This document shows, one piece after another, positions 62,705-64,000 of a stretch of 64,000 nucleotides of DNA. The notes below the pieces were generated by a model that searched no databases, had not been told where the DNA came from, and worked only from the letters and a program-made list of their open reading frames with translations. Made by a program: the position numbers and the translations under genes. How positions within the stretch are numbered: position 1 is the first letter of the stretch; each line of letters begins with the position of its first letter. This DNA comes from Verrucomicrobiaceae bacterium UBA1938. Lineage in GTDB: Bacteria > Verrucomicrobiota > Verrucomicrobiia > Verrucomicrobiales > Verrucomicrobiaceae. Location: positions 124,001-188,000 of the forward strand of contig DDFC01000032.1 in assembly GCA_002336895.1 (NCBI GenBank), read 5' to 3'.

Positions 62705-63733
62705 ATGATGTCACTGCGTATCAGCCTGATTGCCCTCGCCTCCGCCTGCACCATTGTCAGCGCCCAGCAGCCCCCCGCTGCCCGCCACTACTCCAATGGC
62801 ATTGCAGCCGTCGTTGACGGTGTCCCCATTCCGACCTCGGAGGTCGAAGACACCATCAAGACCCAGGAGCAGATGCTTCAGTTCCAGCTGCGCAACGACC
62901 CTGATCGCCTCAAAAAAGAAATGGCCACGCTCCGCCAGGGGGCCGTCGAAACGCTCATCGACCGTGAAATCCTCCTCGCTGAATTCAAAAAAATCGGCGG
63001 CGTGCTCAAGGCCCAGTACGTCGACGACGACATCAACGGCATCATCCGCGAAAACTTCAAAGGCGACCGCGACGCCTTCATCGACGAGCTCAACAAGAGC
63101 GGCATGACCCTCGTCAAATTCCGCGAGCTCCGTCAGAAAATGGTCATTATGAACGTCATGCGCGCACGCAATGCTGGCGAGCAGAGGCCCGCCACCCCCC
63201 GCGAAGTGCAGGAGTACTACGACAAGAACGTCGACAAATGGCGCGAGGGTGACCAGATCAAAATCTCCACCATCACCCTTCCCAAATTCACCGGCGAAGC
63301 CGGCTCCACCGCCGAAAAGCAGAAAAAACTCATCCAGGAGCTTCGCACCAAGATCCTTCAGGGCGCCGACTTCGCCACCGTCGCCAAGGCCAATTCCCTC
63401 GACAGCCATGCCGAAAACGGCGGCTCCTGGGACTGGATGTCCAAGACCGACCTCATGCCCGCCATCGCCAATGCAGCCATGGAGCTCAAGCCCGGCGGCA
63501 TCAGCCAGGTGCTCGATCTCGAGACCAACTACATCATCGTCGCCTGCGACGCCAAAAAGCTCGGCACCGCCCCTCCCCTGGAGCAGTACCGCCCCGAAAT
63601 CGAAAAAATGATCAACCAGGAAAAATCCAAGGAAAGCATCGACAAATGGATGGAAGCCGTGCGCAAAAAGCACGTCATCAAACGCTACATCTCCGCCGCC
63701 CCCGCCCCATCCCCTGCACCCACAGTGCCATGA
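62705..63733 (+). CDS. Parvulin-type peptidyl-prolyl isomerase (SurA-like)
   Basis: 342 residues. Signal peptide MMSLRISLIALASACTIVSA. An N-terminal SurA_N-like helical chaperone part (NGIAAVVDGVPIPTSEVEDT, VETLIDREILLAEF) is followed by a rotamase domain (about 190-300) with ISTITLPKF, FATVAKANSLDSHAENGGSW and PGGISQVLDLETNYIIVACD. It probably folds outer-membrane proteins in the periplasm. The tail is Pro/Ala-rich. The next gene overlaps it by four bases. Confidence 0.9.
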   Translation: MMSLRISLIALASACTIVSAQQPPAARHYSNGIAAVVDGVPIPTSEVEDTIKTQEQMLQFQLRNDPDRLKKEMATLRQGAVETLIDREILLAEFKKIGGVLKAQYVDDDINGIIRENFKGDRDAFIDELNKSGMTLVKFRELRQKMVIMNVMRARNAGEQRPATPREVQEYYDKNVDKWREGDQIKISTITLPKFTGEAGSTAEKQKKLIQELRTKILQGADFATVAKANSLDSHAENGGSWDWMSKTDLMPAIANAAMELKPGGISQVLDLETNYIIVACDAKKLGTAPPLEQYRPEIEKMINQEKSKESIDKWMEAVRKKHVIKRYISAAPAPSPAPTVP

Positions 63734-64000
63734 TCCAGATCGTTTTTAATGACATCAGCGCCTCAGAGCTCTCCCACCTCCCCACCCAGGTGCAGTTCCA
63801 CCTCCTTGAGGCCCTGAACATCCAGCCCGCAGACATCGACGAGACCATCCTCGCCAGGCGCTACGGCGTCCTCGAGCGTGGAGGCAAAAAACTCTACCGC
63901 TGCCGTGCAGGCGACCACCGCATCTACTTCGCCATCGTCGATGGCAACGTGCGCGTGCACCGCGTCCTCCACAAAAACACCCTCACTGACTTCCTCTTCC
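63730..64000 (+). CDS. RelE/ParE-like protein, cut by the window end
   Basis: Starts at an ATGA overlap with the isomerase gene; 90 codons are visible and the frame is still open. Residues IDETILARRYGVLERGGKKL, YRCRAGDHRIYFAIVDGN and VRVHRVLHKNTLTDFL match the RelE/ParE toxin fold (YRxRxGDxRI then VxVxxVxHRxxxY-like). In this coupled position next to a parvulin gene and without an antitoxin visible, it may be a chromosomal RelE-fold protein with another role. The stop lies beyond the window. Confidence 0.72.
   Translation, partial: MIQIVFNDISASELSHLPTQVQFHLLEALNIQPADIDETILARRYGVLERGGKKLYRCRAGDHRIYFAIVDGNVRVHRVLHKNTLTDFLF

Overview
The window looks like a chromosome segment of a Verrucomicrobiota bacterium, probably close to Verrucomicrobiaceae/Prosthecobacter. 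This rests on protein families typical of the PVC superphylum: a TIGR03790-type protein, a DUF1552/DUF1592 secreted pair, a very large heme-binding CxxCH beta-propeller protein, DUF1080-type proteins and an LpxC-FabZ fusion. DNA is GC-rich throughout. The lipid A genes show a Gram-negative envelope.

Layout. 0.2-6.8 kb: metX, a PhnP-like hydrolase, secreted proteins and a cNMP-FHA protein, all rightward. 6.8-12.9 kb: scattered metabolic genes (enolase superfamily, two amidohydrolases, a WecB-like epimerase, a TIM-barrel isomerase). 12.9-19.2 kb: the most unusual region, described below. 19.2-22.7 kb: zinc-type ABC binding protein, mutY, rnhC and an HU-type protein. 22.8-39.3 kb: large secreted PVC-type proteins and a two-component system. 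39.4-42.9 kb: a double SGNH hydrolase and a glycogen-debranching enzyme. 42.9-53 kb: an exopolysaccharide cluster (MurJ-like flippase, polymerase/ligase, fused double glycosyltransferase, AsnB-like amidotransferase, acyltransferase, SGNH hydrolase, glycosyltransferase). 53-64 kb: lpxA, lpxC-fabZ, a beta-propeller protein, a 1251-residue orphan protein, acs, a parvulin and a RelE-like toxin gene cut by the window end.

The 12.9-19.2 kb region reads entirely leftward. In transcription order it holds a promoter and a 55-codon helix-turn-helix-like ORF with its own terminator; a dense run of tRNA genes (Trp, Tyr, Met, Ala, Asp, Ile, Phe, Gly, Thr, His, Cys, Pro, Gln, Leu, Ser); an RNA ligase of the Deinococcus DRB0094 (Rnl5) type only 27 bases after the last tRNA; a canonical tRNA-Glu; a tRNA-Leu(GAG) whose T-loop is split by about 63 nt; a mini-tRNA-like element; a tRNA-Lys; a terminator; a RlaP-type RNA-repair nucleotidyltransferase; and two tandem HNH paralogues.

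I folded each tRNA by hand. The 17 array tRNAs cover 16 amino acids, almost one each. Nearly all encode CCA. All have G instead of U at position 55 and most lack the D-loop GG, whereas the embedded tRNA-Glu is canonical. My working inference is a tRNA replenishment-and-repair island, possibly protecting translation against tRNA-cleaving toxins or phage effectors. The sequence supports its parts; the function is not demonstrated.

A dispersed 140-bp element with inverted-repeat ends occurs twice (28.7 and 49.7 kb).
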